Below, in pieces: positions 56,104 to 64,000 of a stretch of DNA of 64,000 nt. Below the pieces are notes generated by a model that did no database searches, had not been told where the DNA came from, and saw nothing but the letters and a program-made list of their open reading frames with translations. The number at the start of each line of letters is the position of its first letter. Within the stretch, counting starts at the first letter, position 1. Origin of the DNA: Psychrobacter maritimus. GTDB lineage: Bacteria > Pseudomonadota > Gammaproteobacteria > Pseudomonadales > Moraxellaceae. The position numbers and the translations under genes are program-made. The DNA lies in assembly GCF_904846345.1 (NCBI RefSeq), contig NZ_CAJHAJ010000005.1, forward strand, positions 62,001-126,000, given 5' to 3'.

Positions 56104-57051
56104 ATGCCTTATTTGGCGATTTTTACGGGTAATGCTCACCCTGAATTAGCAAAAACCGTAGCCGATCATCTTCATATACCTCTTGGTAAAGCTGACATCA
56201 CGCGTTTTTCTGATGGCGAAATTGCCGTGGAAATCAAAGAACACGTACGCGGTAAAGACGTGTTTATCATGCAGCCTACTTGTGCACCGACCAACGACAA
56301 TTTGATGGAAATCATGATGATGGCCGACGCCTTGCGTCGTTCTAGTGCTGGCCGTATCACCGCTGTCATGCCTTACTTCGGTTATGCCCGTCAAGACCGT
56401 CGTCCGCGTTCAGCTCGTGTACCTATCTCTGCTAAAGTCGTCGCTGACATGCTAAACATCGTTAGCATCGATCGCGTCATGACCGTTGATTTGCACTCAG
56501 ATCAGATTCAGGGCTTCTTTGATATCCCAGTCGATAACATCTACGGTACCCCTGTATTATTGAACGATCTTAAAAAACAAGATTATGACAACATCATGGT
56601 GGTTTCACCTGACGTTGGCGGTGTGGTGCGTGCGCGTGCCATGGCTAAGCAATTGGGCGATACAGATATGGCGATTATTGATAAACGCCGTGCCCGTGCC
56701 AATGAGTCACAAGTGATGCATATCATCGGTGATGTTCGTGACCGTGATTGCGTCATCGTTGATGATATGGTCGATACCGCAGGTACGTTATGCAAAGCCG
56801 CTGAAGCACTAAAAGCAAACGGCGCGCGCCGCGTATTGGCTTATATTACTCACCCTGTCCTATCGGGTAATGCGCTGAAAAATATCAGCGAATCGGCATT
56901 GGATGAGATTGTCGTTACCGATACCATCCCATTGTCTGACGCTGCTAAAGCCTGTAGCAAAATTCGTCAAGTGAGCATCGCACCGATGCTGGCTGAAAGC
57001 TTACGCCGTATCAATAACGAAGAATCAATCAGCGCCATGTTTGATACCTAA
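56104..57051 (+). CDS. prs: Ribose-phosphate pyrophosphokinase
   Basis: Makes PRPP from ribose-5-phosphate and ATP for purine, pyrimidine, NAD, His and Trp synthesis. 315 residues. Class I PRPP synthase features: [45 protein letters not shown] (flexible ATP loop), [39 protein letters not shown] and the PRPP loop [14 protein letters not shown]. Starts at ATG 56104 after TAGGA. A good terminator follows, so it is transcribed apart from rplY. Confidence 0.98.
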   Translation: MPYLAIFTGNAHPELAKTVADHLHIPLGKADITRFSDGEIAVEIKEHVRGKDVFIMQPTCAPTNDNLMEIMMMADALRRSSAGRITAVMPYFGYARQDRRPRSARVPISAKVVADMLNIVSIDRVMTVDLHSDQIQGFFDIPVDNIYGTPVLLNDLKKQDYDNIMVVSPDVGGVVRARAMAKQLGDTDMAIIDKRRARANESQVMHIIGDVRDRDCVIVDDMVDTAGTLCKAAEALKANGARRVLAYITHPVLSGNALKNISESALDEIVVTDTIPLSDAAKACSKIRQVSIAPMLAESLRRINNEESISAMFDT

Positions 57052-57070
57052 GATTTTCTGCTGCTAGAAC

Positions 57071-57104
57071 AAGCGCTAAGTTTTATTACTTGGCGCTTTT
57101 TTTT
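57071..57104 (+). terminator. Intrinsic terminator after prs
   Basis: AAGCGCTAAG (57071-57080) / CTTGGCGCTT (57089-57098) with one wobble, then eight T. Loop TTTTATTA. Confidence 0.9.
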
Positions 57105-57291
57105 ATATCCTAATTTTGAGCGGCTTTGATATGTAGGCTTTGTATATATCAACACCGCAAGTAAGAAAAACCTATTTCCGTAGCGCTTTATAACTTTTAT
57201 CTTTCTTTTATTTAGGATTGACTATAGTTTTCTGCCGAGGCGTTTTATATAGCCATTTCACGTAGGTCTTTATTATTACTACAAAAGCACG

Positions 57292-57297
57292 TATAAT
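57292..57297 (+). promoter_or_regulatory. -10 box of the rplY leader promoter
   Basis: Perfect TATAAT at 57292-57297. The -35 region 17 bp upstream (TTTATT) is weak. Transcription would begin about 57304, giving a ~250-nt leader before rplY. Confidence 0.5.
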
Positions 57298-57304
57298 GCG
57301 CGCC

Positions 57305-57510
57305 TGTACTGACCGTTTTTTATGATTTAAGACAGTCAGTATACTTAAAAGTGCTGATCACGCTAAAAACCCATAACTTTCCTCATTACGATGAGGCTGA
57401 AAATTGGTTATTAGCGAATGGCTTAAGAGAATAGTGGTTTATTTTTATTAACGCTTATTTCTTTTAGCTATCATCACCCATTAGTGGATTGGTCGCAAAT
57501 CCACTTTTTT
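57305..57510 (+). promoter_or_regulatory. Structured 5' leader of rplY with terminator (putative attenuator)
   Basis: Three stem-loops in order: TACTGAC (57307-57313) / GTCAGTA (57335-57341); a large stem CGCTAA-A-AACC (57361-57371) / GGTT-A-TTAGCG (57406-57416) that encloses CCTCAT (57381-57386) / ATGAGG (57391-57396); and AGTGGATT (57483-57490) / AATCCACT (57498-57505) followed by six T. The last is a perfect intrinsic terminator only 40 bp ahead of the rplY start. Some gammaproteobacterial rplY leaders are known autoregulated elements; whether this is the same structure I cannot tell. Confidence 0.6.
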
Positions 57511-57551
57511 ATGACCAGACACTTCCTCATTCTTTTTATAGGATTATATCC

Positions 57552-58226
57552 ATGAGCATTAATCATTTTGAATTAAACGCAGTTGACCGTTCTGCTGAGC
57601 TACAAGGTAAAGGTGCGAGCCGCCGCCTACGTAAGCAGAACCTAGTTCCTGCTATCATCTATGGTGGTAACGAAGAGCCAGCCGCTATCTCTATCAAAAT
57701 CAACGAGCTAGTAAAATCTCTTGAATTTGAAGCGTTCTTCTCACACATTTTGACTCTAAATGTAGATGGCGAAGCACATCAAGTGGTTATCAAAGACCTA
57801 CAACGCCATCCAGCTAAAGGCTTCCCAATGCATGCTGATTTCCAGCGCGTTGTGAAAGGTCAGAAAATCAACATGAACGTTCCATTACATTTTGCTGGTC
57901 GTGAAGAAGCACCTGGTACTAAAGCTGGCGGTGTTCTATCTACGCTAGTGACTGATATCGAAATCGTTTGCCTACCATCACAACTACCTGAATACTTAGA
58001 AGTTGACGTATCAGGCATGGAAATCGGTGATCTATTCCGTCTATCAGACATCAAACTACCTGAAGGCGTTATCATCTTTGATCTTGACATGGAAGATGCA
58101 CACGACCGTACTATCGTTAACATGCAGCCACCAACTGTTGAAGAAGTTGACGAAGACGCTGCAGAAGTTGATGCCGCTGACGTACCTGCGACTGAGCAAG
58201 CTACTGAAAACAAAGACGGCGAATAA
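57552..58226 (+). CDS. rplY: Ribosomal protein L25 / general stress protein Ctc, long form
   Basis: Binds 5S rRNA in the 50S subunit. The L25 N-domain (NAVDRSAELQGKGASRRLRKQNLVPAIIYGGNEEPAAIS) is followed by the C-terminal TL5/Ctc beta domain (PLHFAGREEAPGTKAGGVLSTLV...DIEIVCLPSQLPEYLEVDVSG) and an acidic Ala/Glu/Asp-rich tail. 224 residues from ATG 57552, preceded by AGGA with eight-base spacing. The frame is open from 57489, but that start lies inside the leader terminator and is not credible. Next gene pth. Confidence 0.97.
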   Translation: MSINHFELNAVDRSAELQGKGASRRLRKQNLVPAIIYGGNEEPAAISIKINELVKSLEFEAFFSHILTLNVDGEAHQVVIKDLQRHPAKGFPMHADFQRVVKGQKINMNVPLHFAGREEAPGTKAGGVLSTLVTDIEIVCLPSQLPEYLEVDVSGMEIGDLFRLSDIKLPEGVIIFDLDMEDAHDRTIVNMQPPTVEEVDEDAAEVDAADVPATEQATENKDGE

Positions 58227-58298
58227 TAAACCACCGTTACATAGAGACTGCAATCTAGCGTTTACTATGTAATACAAAGTTCGTTTAGTCAAAAAAAT

Positions 58299-58328
58299 AG
58301 CAGGTGATGAATATCTCCTGCTGTTTTT
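58299..58328 (+). terminator. Intrinsic terminator after rplY
   Basis: AGCAGG (58299-58304) / CCTGCT (58317-58322) followed by GTTTTTG, with an inner GA/TC pair possible. Likely moderate strength, so some read-through to pth. Confidence 0.6.
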
Positions 58329-58423
58329 GTAAGTAAGGTTTGAAAAATAACAGTTGTGCTATCAATAAATAGCATCATCGCAAACCTTACCACTCATTTA
58401 TTAAATTTAAGCAGGGTGTTTTT

Positions 58424-59005
58424 ATGGCCATAAAGCTTATTGTCGGTCTTGGTAATCCTGGTCAGCAGTATATGTTTACGCGTCATAATGCAGGATTTTG
58501 GTTCGTGCATCATTTGGCTCAGCAGTTTAATATCGCCCTCGCCCCTGACAAAAAATTCCACGGGGTGACAGGACGCGGGCAAATTCATGGGCATGACGTG
58601 CGTCTGCTGATGCCACTGACCTTTATGAATAAATCCGGTCAGTCGGTGGTGCCGATGGTTAATTTTTATGGCATTAAAAATGATGAATTGCTGATTGCCC
58701 ATGATGAGCTCGATATTCCAGCCGGCAGCATCAAGCTCAAAACTGATGGCGGTCATGGCGGTCATAATGGTCTACGTGATATCACGCCGCATATAGGCAA
58801 TGACTTTCATCGTCTGCGTGTCGGCATTGGTCATCCTGGTCATAAGTCTAAAGTCAGCGGTCACGTGTTATCGAAAGCATCTCCCGATGAGCAAATCGCC
58901 ATTGATAGTGCCTTAAGTGCTGCTTTTGATGCCTTGCCATTGCTATTAGACGGCGATATTGAAAAAGCACGCTCACAGATTAATGGCTTTAAAGTACCGG
59001 AATAA
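58424..59005 (+). CDS. pth: Peptidyl-tRNA hydrolase
   Basis: Recycles tRNA by cutting dropped-off peptidyl-tRNA. IKLIVGLGNPGQQYMFTRHNAGFWFVHHLA contains the catalytic histidine (TRHNAGF, H23), followed by PLTFMNKSGQSVVPMVNFYGI, LLIAHDELDIPAGSIKLKTDGGHGGHNGLRDI and RVGIGHPGHKSKVSGHVLSK. 193 residues, normal. Close downstream of rplY as in many gammaproteobacteria. Confidence 0.98.
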   Translation: MAIKLIVGLGNPGQQYMFTRHNAGFWFVHHLAQQFNIALAPDKKFHGVTGRGQIHGHDVRLLMPLTFMNKSGQSVVPMVNFYGIKNDELLIAHDELDIPAGSIKLKTDGGHGGHNGLRDITPHIGNDFHRLRVGIGHPGHKSKVSGHVLSKASPDEQIAIDSALSAAFDALPLLLDGDIEKARSQINGFKVPE

Positions 59006-59158
59006 GCTGCCGTTATTTGCATTACTTTAAGTCATTTAAATTACTAATGCGTAAATTTAGCAGTGACTTTTAGGCAAATAACTTTTATTCTAGCAACCTT
59101 GTCCCCATTAAGCTTTTGATTTGACTCATTTATATCAGTTACCCTAAGGAAGCAACCT

Positions 59159-59539
59159 ATGCTACTTAACATGCTCAAGTGCAAATTACATCGCGCCCGT
59201 GTTACTCATGCTGAGCTGCACTACGAAGGCTCATGCGGTATCGACGGTGACTTACTCGACCTTGCTGGTCTACGCGAAAACGAATCTATCGACATCTACA
59301 ATGTCACCAACGGCAAACGCTTTCGCACCTATGCGATTCGCGCTGAAGCGGGCTCTGGTATTATCTCGTTAAATGGTGCCGCCGCACATATGGCAGATTT
59401 AGGCGATATCGTCATCATCTGTGCTTATGCCCATTTTGATGAAGTAGAAGCAGCAACCTATCAGCCAAAACTGGTTTATTGCAACGAAGACAATACCGTC
59501 AAAGACACTGCCAATATCATTCCGGTACAAGTGGCTTAA
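59159..59539 (+). CDS. panD: Aspartate 1-decarboxylase (pyruvoyl enzyme)
   Basis: Makes beta-alanine for pantothenate/CoA. The 126-residue zymogen self-cleaves between Gly24 and Ser25 in [16 protein letters not shown] to give the pyruvoyl group. Other motifs: [45 protein letters not shown] good AAGGAAG ribosome site sets the start. Single gene before a strong terminator. Confidence 0.97.
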   Translation: MLLNMLKCKLHRARVTHAELHYEGSCGIDGDLLDLAGLRENESIDIYNVTNGKRFRTYAIRAEAGSGIISLNGAAAHMADLGDIVIICAYAHFDEVEAATYQPKLVYCNEDNTVKDTANIIPVQVA

Positions 59540-59634
59540 TAACTATTAACGTTAAGGTGTTTATTTTCACAAAAACACGCTTAATGCTAATAAATAGTGG
59601 ATGGTTAGCTACGTAAATACGGTATTTTAATAAG

Positions 59635-59667
59635 AAAGCCGAATCTAAATAGGATTCGGCTTTTTTT
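59635..59667 (+). terminator. Intrinsic terminator after panD
   Basis: AAAGCCGAATC (59635-59645) / GATTCGGCTTT (59653-59663), then T to 59667. 11 perfect pairs. Confidence 0.9.
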
Positions 59668-59712
59668 ACATTTATTTATCCATTTATCCATCTATAAGAA
59701 AGGAAATTACTG

Positions 59713-60726
59713 ATGTGGTTGGCGGTTGTTGCAGTATTGCTTGGTTTGGCAATTTTGGTTTGGAGCGCGGATGTTTTTATTGATGGCGCGACCGCACTGG
59801 CAAAAAAGCTAAATGTGCCAAGTTTTTTGATTGGGGTGATTATTTTAGGGCTTGGCACGTCAGCGCCTGAAATGGTGGTATCAGTATTAGCCGCATTAGA
59901 AGGCAGCCCTGAATTGGCATTGGGTAACGCTTACGGCTCAAATATCATCAATATCGCTTTGGTATTGGGTGCAACGGTACTGATAAGCCCCATTATCATC
60001 CATAAAGGCATCGTTAAGCGTGATCTGCCGATACTGTTAGTAATTACCGCTTTGGCGGCGTGGCAGCTGCGTGACGGGCTACTAAGCTTTACTGATGGAT
60101 TGGTGCTGTTGGCGTTGCTTGTGGTGGTTTTGACTATTCAAATCGTGATGAGTTTACGTGAAGGCAGCTCAAAACACGTAGATGAAATCAGTAACGGCAA
60201 TATCGTAGATAGTGAGTTATTAGAAAGCCAAGCAGAAAAATTAGATAATACTGAACCCAGTTTAATACGGGGTTTGGGTGGGCTATTTCTTGGATTATTG
60301 ATGTTGGTTGCCAGCTCACGCGCGATTGTTTGGGGTGCGGTTGAATTGGCGACTTTTTGGGGGTTGAGCGAGCTGATTATTGGTTTGACCATCGTCGCTA
60401 TTGGGACGTCTTTGCCTGAACTGGTCGCAAGCTTATCCGCCGCTCGTAAAGGCGAGCATGATATGGCATTGGGCAATATTATTGGCTCTAATATCTTTAA
60501 TACCTTGGGCGTTGTTGGGCTTGCAACGCTTATCGCACCAATTACAGCCAATCCAATCATCTTATCGCGTGATGTGATGACGATGGGCGTCATCACCTTA
60601 TTGCTTGTCGTTTTATCTCTCTTTGCCTTTATCATCAAACGCCCATTTGGTCGCACGTCTGGCGCGACGCTGATGCTGTTCTTTGTCGGCTATACGCTAT
60701 GGCTGATGCAAACCGCCAATATGTAA
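59713..60726 (+). CDS. Calcium/sodium antiporter, YrbG-type (CaCA family)
   Basis: A 337-residue inner-membrane cation exchanger of the Ca2+:cation antiporter superfamily. Both alpha-repeats are visible: GLGTSAPEMVVSVLAALEG...LGNAYGSNIINIALVLG and AIGTSLPELVASLSAARKG...LGNIIGSNIFNTLGVVG, with the GTSxPE and GNxxGSN motifs that bind the ions. About ten transmembrane segments with a hydrophilic central loop (about 150-190). E. coli YrbG is the closest named relative. Probably monocistronic, reading from just after the panD terminator. Confidence 0.95.
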   Translation: MWLAVVAVLLGLAILVWSADVFIDGATALAKKLNVPSFLIGVIILGLGTSAPEMVVSVLAALEGSPELALGNAYGSNIINIALVLGATVLISPIIIHKGIVKRDLPILLVITALAAWQLRDGLLSFTDGLVLLALLVVVLTIQIVMSLREGSSKHVDEISNGNIVDSELLESQAEKLDNTEPSLIRGLGGLFLGLLMLVASSRAIVWGAVELATFWGLSELIIGLTIVAIGTSLPELVASLSAARKGEHDMALGNIIGSNIFNTLGVVGLATLIAPITANPIILSRDVMTMGVITLLLVVLSLFAFIIKRPFGRTSGATLMLFFVGYTLWLMQTANM

Positions 60727-60753
60727 AGCCGTTTAGCCGTTTAACATTAGAAC

Positions 60754-60800
60754 CTCTTAACACTAAAGACTCTTAACATTAAAGATTTTAAATACTAAAC
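60754..60800. repeat. 16-bp tandem repeat after the antiporter gene
   Basis: CTCTTAACACTAAAGA (60754-60769) and CTCTTAACATTAAAGA (60770-60785), followed by a degenerate third unit to about 60800. It lies between the convergent antiporter and RDD genes. Confidence 0.7.
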
Positions 60801-60803
60801 ATA

Positions 60804-61457
60804 TTATTTATTGGCTTTGCGATTTCTAATCACCCGCCATAACCCTTCATTTTCTGTTTTTGGCATCTTTAAGGTGATGGTATTCGAGAGCATATCTTGT
60901 ACCGCGAGACCGCGACGGTTAAACAGACAAAAGGCATAGTTAAAGACAAAACCTAAAAAGGCACTGGTCAATAAGATAGCCCGTGAGCCACCGATGACAC
61001 TACCAATAAGGCCAAATATGAGCGGCATCAGACTTGCGGCCAAGATACGCTTAAACGACTGTCCCCATGTTAGCAGATGACCACTATTATTGACCGTCTT
61101 TAAGCGCCACGTTTGCATACCTAATGTTTGCCCGCCGCGGCGCCAAAACAGTCCATAGAAGCCCACGAGTGTCAGTATAAATGACGGTGTCATTATGGCA
61201 TTCTGATACCACGTCGGTAGCGATCTGGCTTGTTGCGATTGCGTGCCCGTCTCCATCGTCAATAGCGTACCAATCACGGTCAGTATGGTCCCGACCAAAA
61301 ACAATAAAGCCAAAATCAACATACCATCATAAAGAATAGCTGCCAAGCGCGTGCCAGGTTTGGCAACCATCGCTTCTTCAACAGCAGGGGTTTGATGCGC
61401 TGATTGTTTGCGTGGCGATTTTGCTTTAGGAGCAGCTTTTGGTGACGATTTTGACAT
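60804..61457 (-). CDS. RDD-family membrane protein
   Basis: A ~217-residue protein with a Lys/Pro/Ala-rich basic N-terminus (MSKSSPKAAPKAKSPRKQSA) and an RDD domain: TRLAAILYDGMLILALLFLVGTIL, ILTLVGFYGLFWRRGGQTLGMQTW and the C-terminal LVSGSRAILL-like and FNRRGLAVQDMLSNT segments. RDD proteins have unknown or osmolyte/ion-related roles. The frame opens at a GTG (61514), but the ATG at 61457 starts the typical basic leader. Downstream convergent neighbour is the antiporter. Confidence 0.88.
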   Translation of the reverse strand: MSKSSPKAAPKAKSPRKQSAHQTPAVEEAMVAKPGTRLAAILYDGMLILALLFLVGTILTVIGTLLTMETGTQSQQARSLPTWYQNAIMTPSFILTLVGFYGLFWRRGGQTLGMQTWRLKTVNNSGHLLTWGQSFKRILAASLMPLIFGLIGSVIGGSRAILLTSAFLGFVFNYAFCLFNRRGLAVQDMLSNTITLKMPKTENEGLWRVIRNRKANK

Positions 61458-61723
61458 GATACAAGCCCATAACAAGCGGAGAATAGAGCGCTCATTGTAC
61501 CGTAATTCAGGCACTTAGCGTACATTATGATAAGACAAGACTTCTGATGCAAAAGGCTGTTGACTGAAACTTAGAAGGAAGGCAACAAATTGAGATAGAA
61601 GCTCATTAAAATAGCAACTCTACAAAAACGACAGACATAAAAAAATCGCCAAATTGTCATAAGACAGGCGATTGATTTAGTTTTAGCTTAATAGTTACAT
61701 GAACAAATAAGCTAGTATGCAAA

Positions 61724-61800
61724 TGGTGCGCTTGGAGAGATTCGAACTCCCGACCCCTTAGTTCGTAGCCAAGTGCTCTATCCAACTGAGCTACAAGCGC
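61724..61800 (-). tRNA. tRNA-Arg (anticodon ACG)
   Basis: 77 nt with CCA. Acceptor GCGCTTG pairs with CAAGCGC, then discriminator A and CCA. The anticodon stem CTTGG/CTAAG encloses loop CTACGAA, anticodon ACG (reads CGU, and CGC/CGA after deamination to inosine). D-arm GCTCAGTTGGATAGAGC and T-arm GGGTCGGGAGTTCGAAT are normal. Confidence 0.97.
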
Positions 61801-61987
61801 GTACTTTGCACATTATCTACTGAATTATTCAAGAACAATTGCAGTAAATTAGGTTGGTCATTATATAGATAATCTCGCTTGTGTCAACATCTTTTTTAGT
61901 TAAATTCAAATTATTTTTAATAATTGATACTAAAAAAATCATTAACGCCAATTTCTGCGTTATTACTCTTTATAACAACTGAATAAA

Positions 61988-62077
61988 TGGCGGTGAAGGA
62001 GGGATTCGAACCCTCGATACGCTTACACGTATGGTTCCTTAGCAGGGAACTGGTTTCAGCCACTCACCCACTTCACC
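61988..62077 (-). tRNA. tRNA-Ser (anticodon GCT)
   Basis: 90 nt including CCA. Acceptor GGTGAAG / CTTCACC, discriminator G. The anticodon stem GTTCC/GGAAC encloses CTGCTAA, anticodon GCT (AGC/AGU). A long variable arm TACGTGTAAGCGTA marks the class II serine tRNA. T-arm GAGGGTTCGAATCCCTC. Confidence 0.97.
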
Positions 62078-63228
<1,151 letters not shown>

Positions 63229-63249
63229 AATAATCTATAGATGGTAAAT

Positions 63250-63287
63250 AAAAAAAGGCGCTCTATATTTTATAGAGCGCCTTTTTA
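63250..63287. terminator. Intrinsic terminator after thiD
   Basis: GGCGCTCTATA (63257-63267), loop TTT, TATAGAGCGCC (63271-63281), flanked by A-run and five T. Serves thiD and, on the other strand, yggT. Confidence 0.92.
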
Positions 63288-63331
63288 TTCAGTGTTCGAT
63301 TTTATACTAACTTTAACTTAATGAATTTAAC

Positions 63332-63385
63332 TTAGCCCACCATTGGCATTTAGCCCACCATTGGCATTTAGCCCAACATTGGCAT
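63332..63385. repeat. 18-bp tandem repeat covering the end of yggT
   Basis: Three units TTAGCCCA(C/A)CATTGGCAT at 63332-63349, 63350-63367 and 63368-63385. Unit 3 encodes the last five codons and stop of yggT (minus strand, MPMLG-stop); units 1 and 2 would encode MPMVG-stop, so the repeats duplicate the C-terminal codons and the stop itself. Confidence 0.9.
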
Positions 63386-63937
63386 AAAGCTTGATGCCAA
63401 TCCACCGATAAATATCTCAAGTAAATAAAAGGCGAAAAAGGCAACCATCGGTGATAAATCAATCATACCTAGGTTTGGCGTAATGCGGCGAAACGGCGCT
63501 AAAATTGGCTCCGCTAAATTAACAATAATGCCAATAATCGGATGCTGAGATTGGGTAAACACCACAATCCAGCTGACAATGATAGAACCAATAACAAGAT
63601 AGCGGCACATACGCAAAAAGTCTAATACCAAGCTGATAGTACCAGTAAAAAATAGCGGCACAGGCGCAATGCCTTTATGTGTCAAAGCCGCCTTACCAGA
63701 GATATCAATCAGACGAATTAAAAACATCAATACAATGGCAGCAATACTAATACGACCTTGGGCGACGGTTGGGAAAATACGCCCGAACACATCGACGATA
63801 TGGGTGGCTTTATAAGCAGGGGCAACCATAGGATTGCTAGCATCCATTCCAGCAAACTGCAGCATAAAACGGATAAACACCAACATCATGGCGAAGGTAG
63901 TGACCAAATCAAAAATTTGCAATAACAGGTTGTTCAT
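63368..63937 (-). CDS. yggT: YggT-family membrane protein
   Basis: A 189-residue membrane protein with two YggT repeats. Each has an amphipathic/hydrophobic segment then an inward loop: LVTTFAMMLVFIRFMLQFAG, FPTVAQGRISIAAIVLMFLIRLI, LVLDFLRMCRYLVIGSIIVSWIVVF and ILAPFRRITPNLGMIDLSPMVAFFAFYLLEIF. E. coli YggT lies in the yggS-proC-yggT cluster and is linked to osmotic or potassium responses; YlmG/YggT homologues occur near division genes. Here the upstream gene is outside the window. The C-terminal codons overlap an 18-bp tandem array. Confidence 0.92.
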   Translation of the reverse strand: MNNLLLQIFDLVTTFAMMLVFIRFMLQFAGMDASNPMVAPAYKATHIVDVFGRIFPTVAQGRISIAAIVLMFLIRLIDISGKAALTHKGIAPVPLFFTGTISLVLDFLRMCRYLVIGSIIVSWIVVFTQSQHPIIGIIVNLAEPILAPFRRITPNLGMIDLSPMVAFFAFYLLEIFIGGLASSFMPMLG

Positions 63938-63961
63938 GAAGTGCTACTCAATGTGACATTA

Positions 63962-64000
63962 TTAACGGGATTTAGGATGACGAATGTCATTATCAGGCAT
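63962..64000 (-). CDS. Possible 3' end of an upstream gene (proC position)
   Basis: On the minus strand a frame of 13 codons (ending HPKSR, stop TAA at 63962-63964) is open to the window edge, 25 bp upstream of yggT. In relatives proC or yggS precedes yggT, so this may be the C-terminus of that gene. The fragment is too short to identify. Confidence 0.3.
   Translation of the reverse strand: MPDNDIRHPKSR

Noticed and set aside
57489-57551. Upstream start for rplY at 57489
   Set aside because: It lies within the leader terminator hairpin and adds 21 residues absent from L25; ATG 57552 has the ribosome site.
60138-60656. Minus-strand open frame of 172 codons inside the antiporter gene
   Set aside because: Antisense to a clear CaCA transporter with both alpha-repeats; the translation has no recognisable domain.

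Overview
The window looks like a chromosomal segment of a Psychrobacter-type bacterium (Gammaproteobacteria, Moraxellaceae). The basis is the gene content and order (lptM-lysA-dapF; hemA / TPR protein-lolB-ispE-tRNA-Gln-prs-rplY-pth), moderate GC in the housekeeping genes, and protein sequences of Moraxellaceae type. No rRNA, insertion sequence, integrase or CRISPR array was seen. Four tRNA genes are present: two identical tRNA-Gln(TTG), one tRNA-Arg(ACG) and one tRNA-Ser(GCT).

Layout. 1-2.3 kb: lysine/peptidoglycan operon lptM-lysA-dapF (minus), with a terminator and a six-copy 14-bp repeat between lysA and dapF. 3-6.5 kb: ackA-pta acetate pathway. 6.7-10.4 kb: nadD-rsfS, a MOSC/YiiM protein, an AmiD-like amidase and a small charged protein. 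10.4-15.2 kb: an AT-rich three-gene island with overlapping genes encoding a metallo-beta-lactamase-fold protein, a trypsin-like protease fused to a HamA-like (DUF1837) domain, and a HamB-like SF2 helicase. 15.6-19.6 kb: purL. 20-24 kb: a PNPOx-like protein, pgsA, an MgtC-like protein and a renalase-like flavoprotein. 24-30.5 kb: acs, a HI0933-type flavoprotein, a pirin and an Old Yellow Enzyme. 30.9-36.9 kb: two lipoproteins, a FadL-type porin, an EamA transporter and a trpB without trpA. 37-42 kb: a cholesterol-oxidase-type GMC enzyme, an AT-rich two-gene unknown islet, lplA and a lone PAAR protein. 42-49 kb: fadH, an acyl-CoA synthetase, two YeeE/YedE half-transporters and a class V aminotransferase. 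49-60 kb: hemA and the divergent TPR-lolB-ispE-(tRNA-Gln)x2-prs-rplY-pth-panD series. 60-64 kb: a Ca/Na antiporter, an RDD protein, tRNA-Arg, tRNA-Ser, thiD and yggT.

How the genes fit together. ackA-pta and acs form the reversible/low-affinity and the high-affinity routes between acetate and acetyl-CoA. FadL, acyl-CoA synthetase and FadH serve uptake, activation and oxidation of unsaturated fatty acids, and the cholesterol oxidase homologue adds a possible extracytoplasmic sterol activity. LolB, LptM, the amidase, PgsA and the DAP enzymes support the envelope.

Most notable. (1) The island at 10.4-15.2 kb reads as a hybrid anti-phage system: Hachiman-like HamA/HamB, but with the HamA domain fused to a protease, its expected E-x-K nuclease residues replaced, and an MBL-fold partner added, as in AVAST type I. 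(2) The rplY 5' leader has a strong -10 box, two nested hairpins and a textbook terminator just before the ribosome binding site, the layout of an attenuator. (3) A GC-rich structured element lies between the island and purL, an orphan terminator near 21.9 kb suggests an sRNA, a dispersed ~70-bp intergenic repeat occurs twice, and many short tandem duplications lie between genes.
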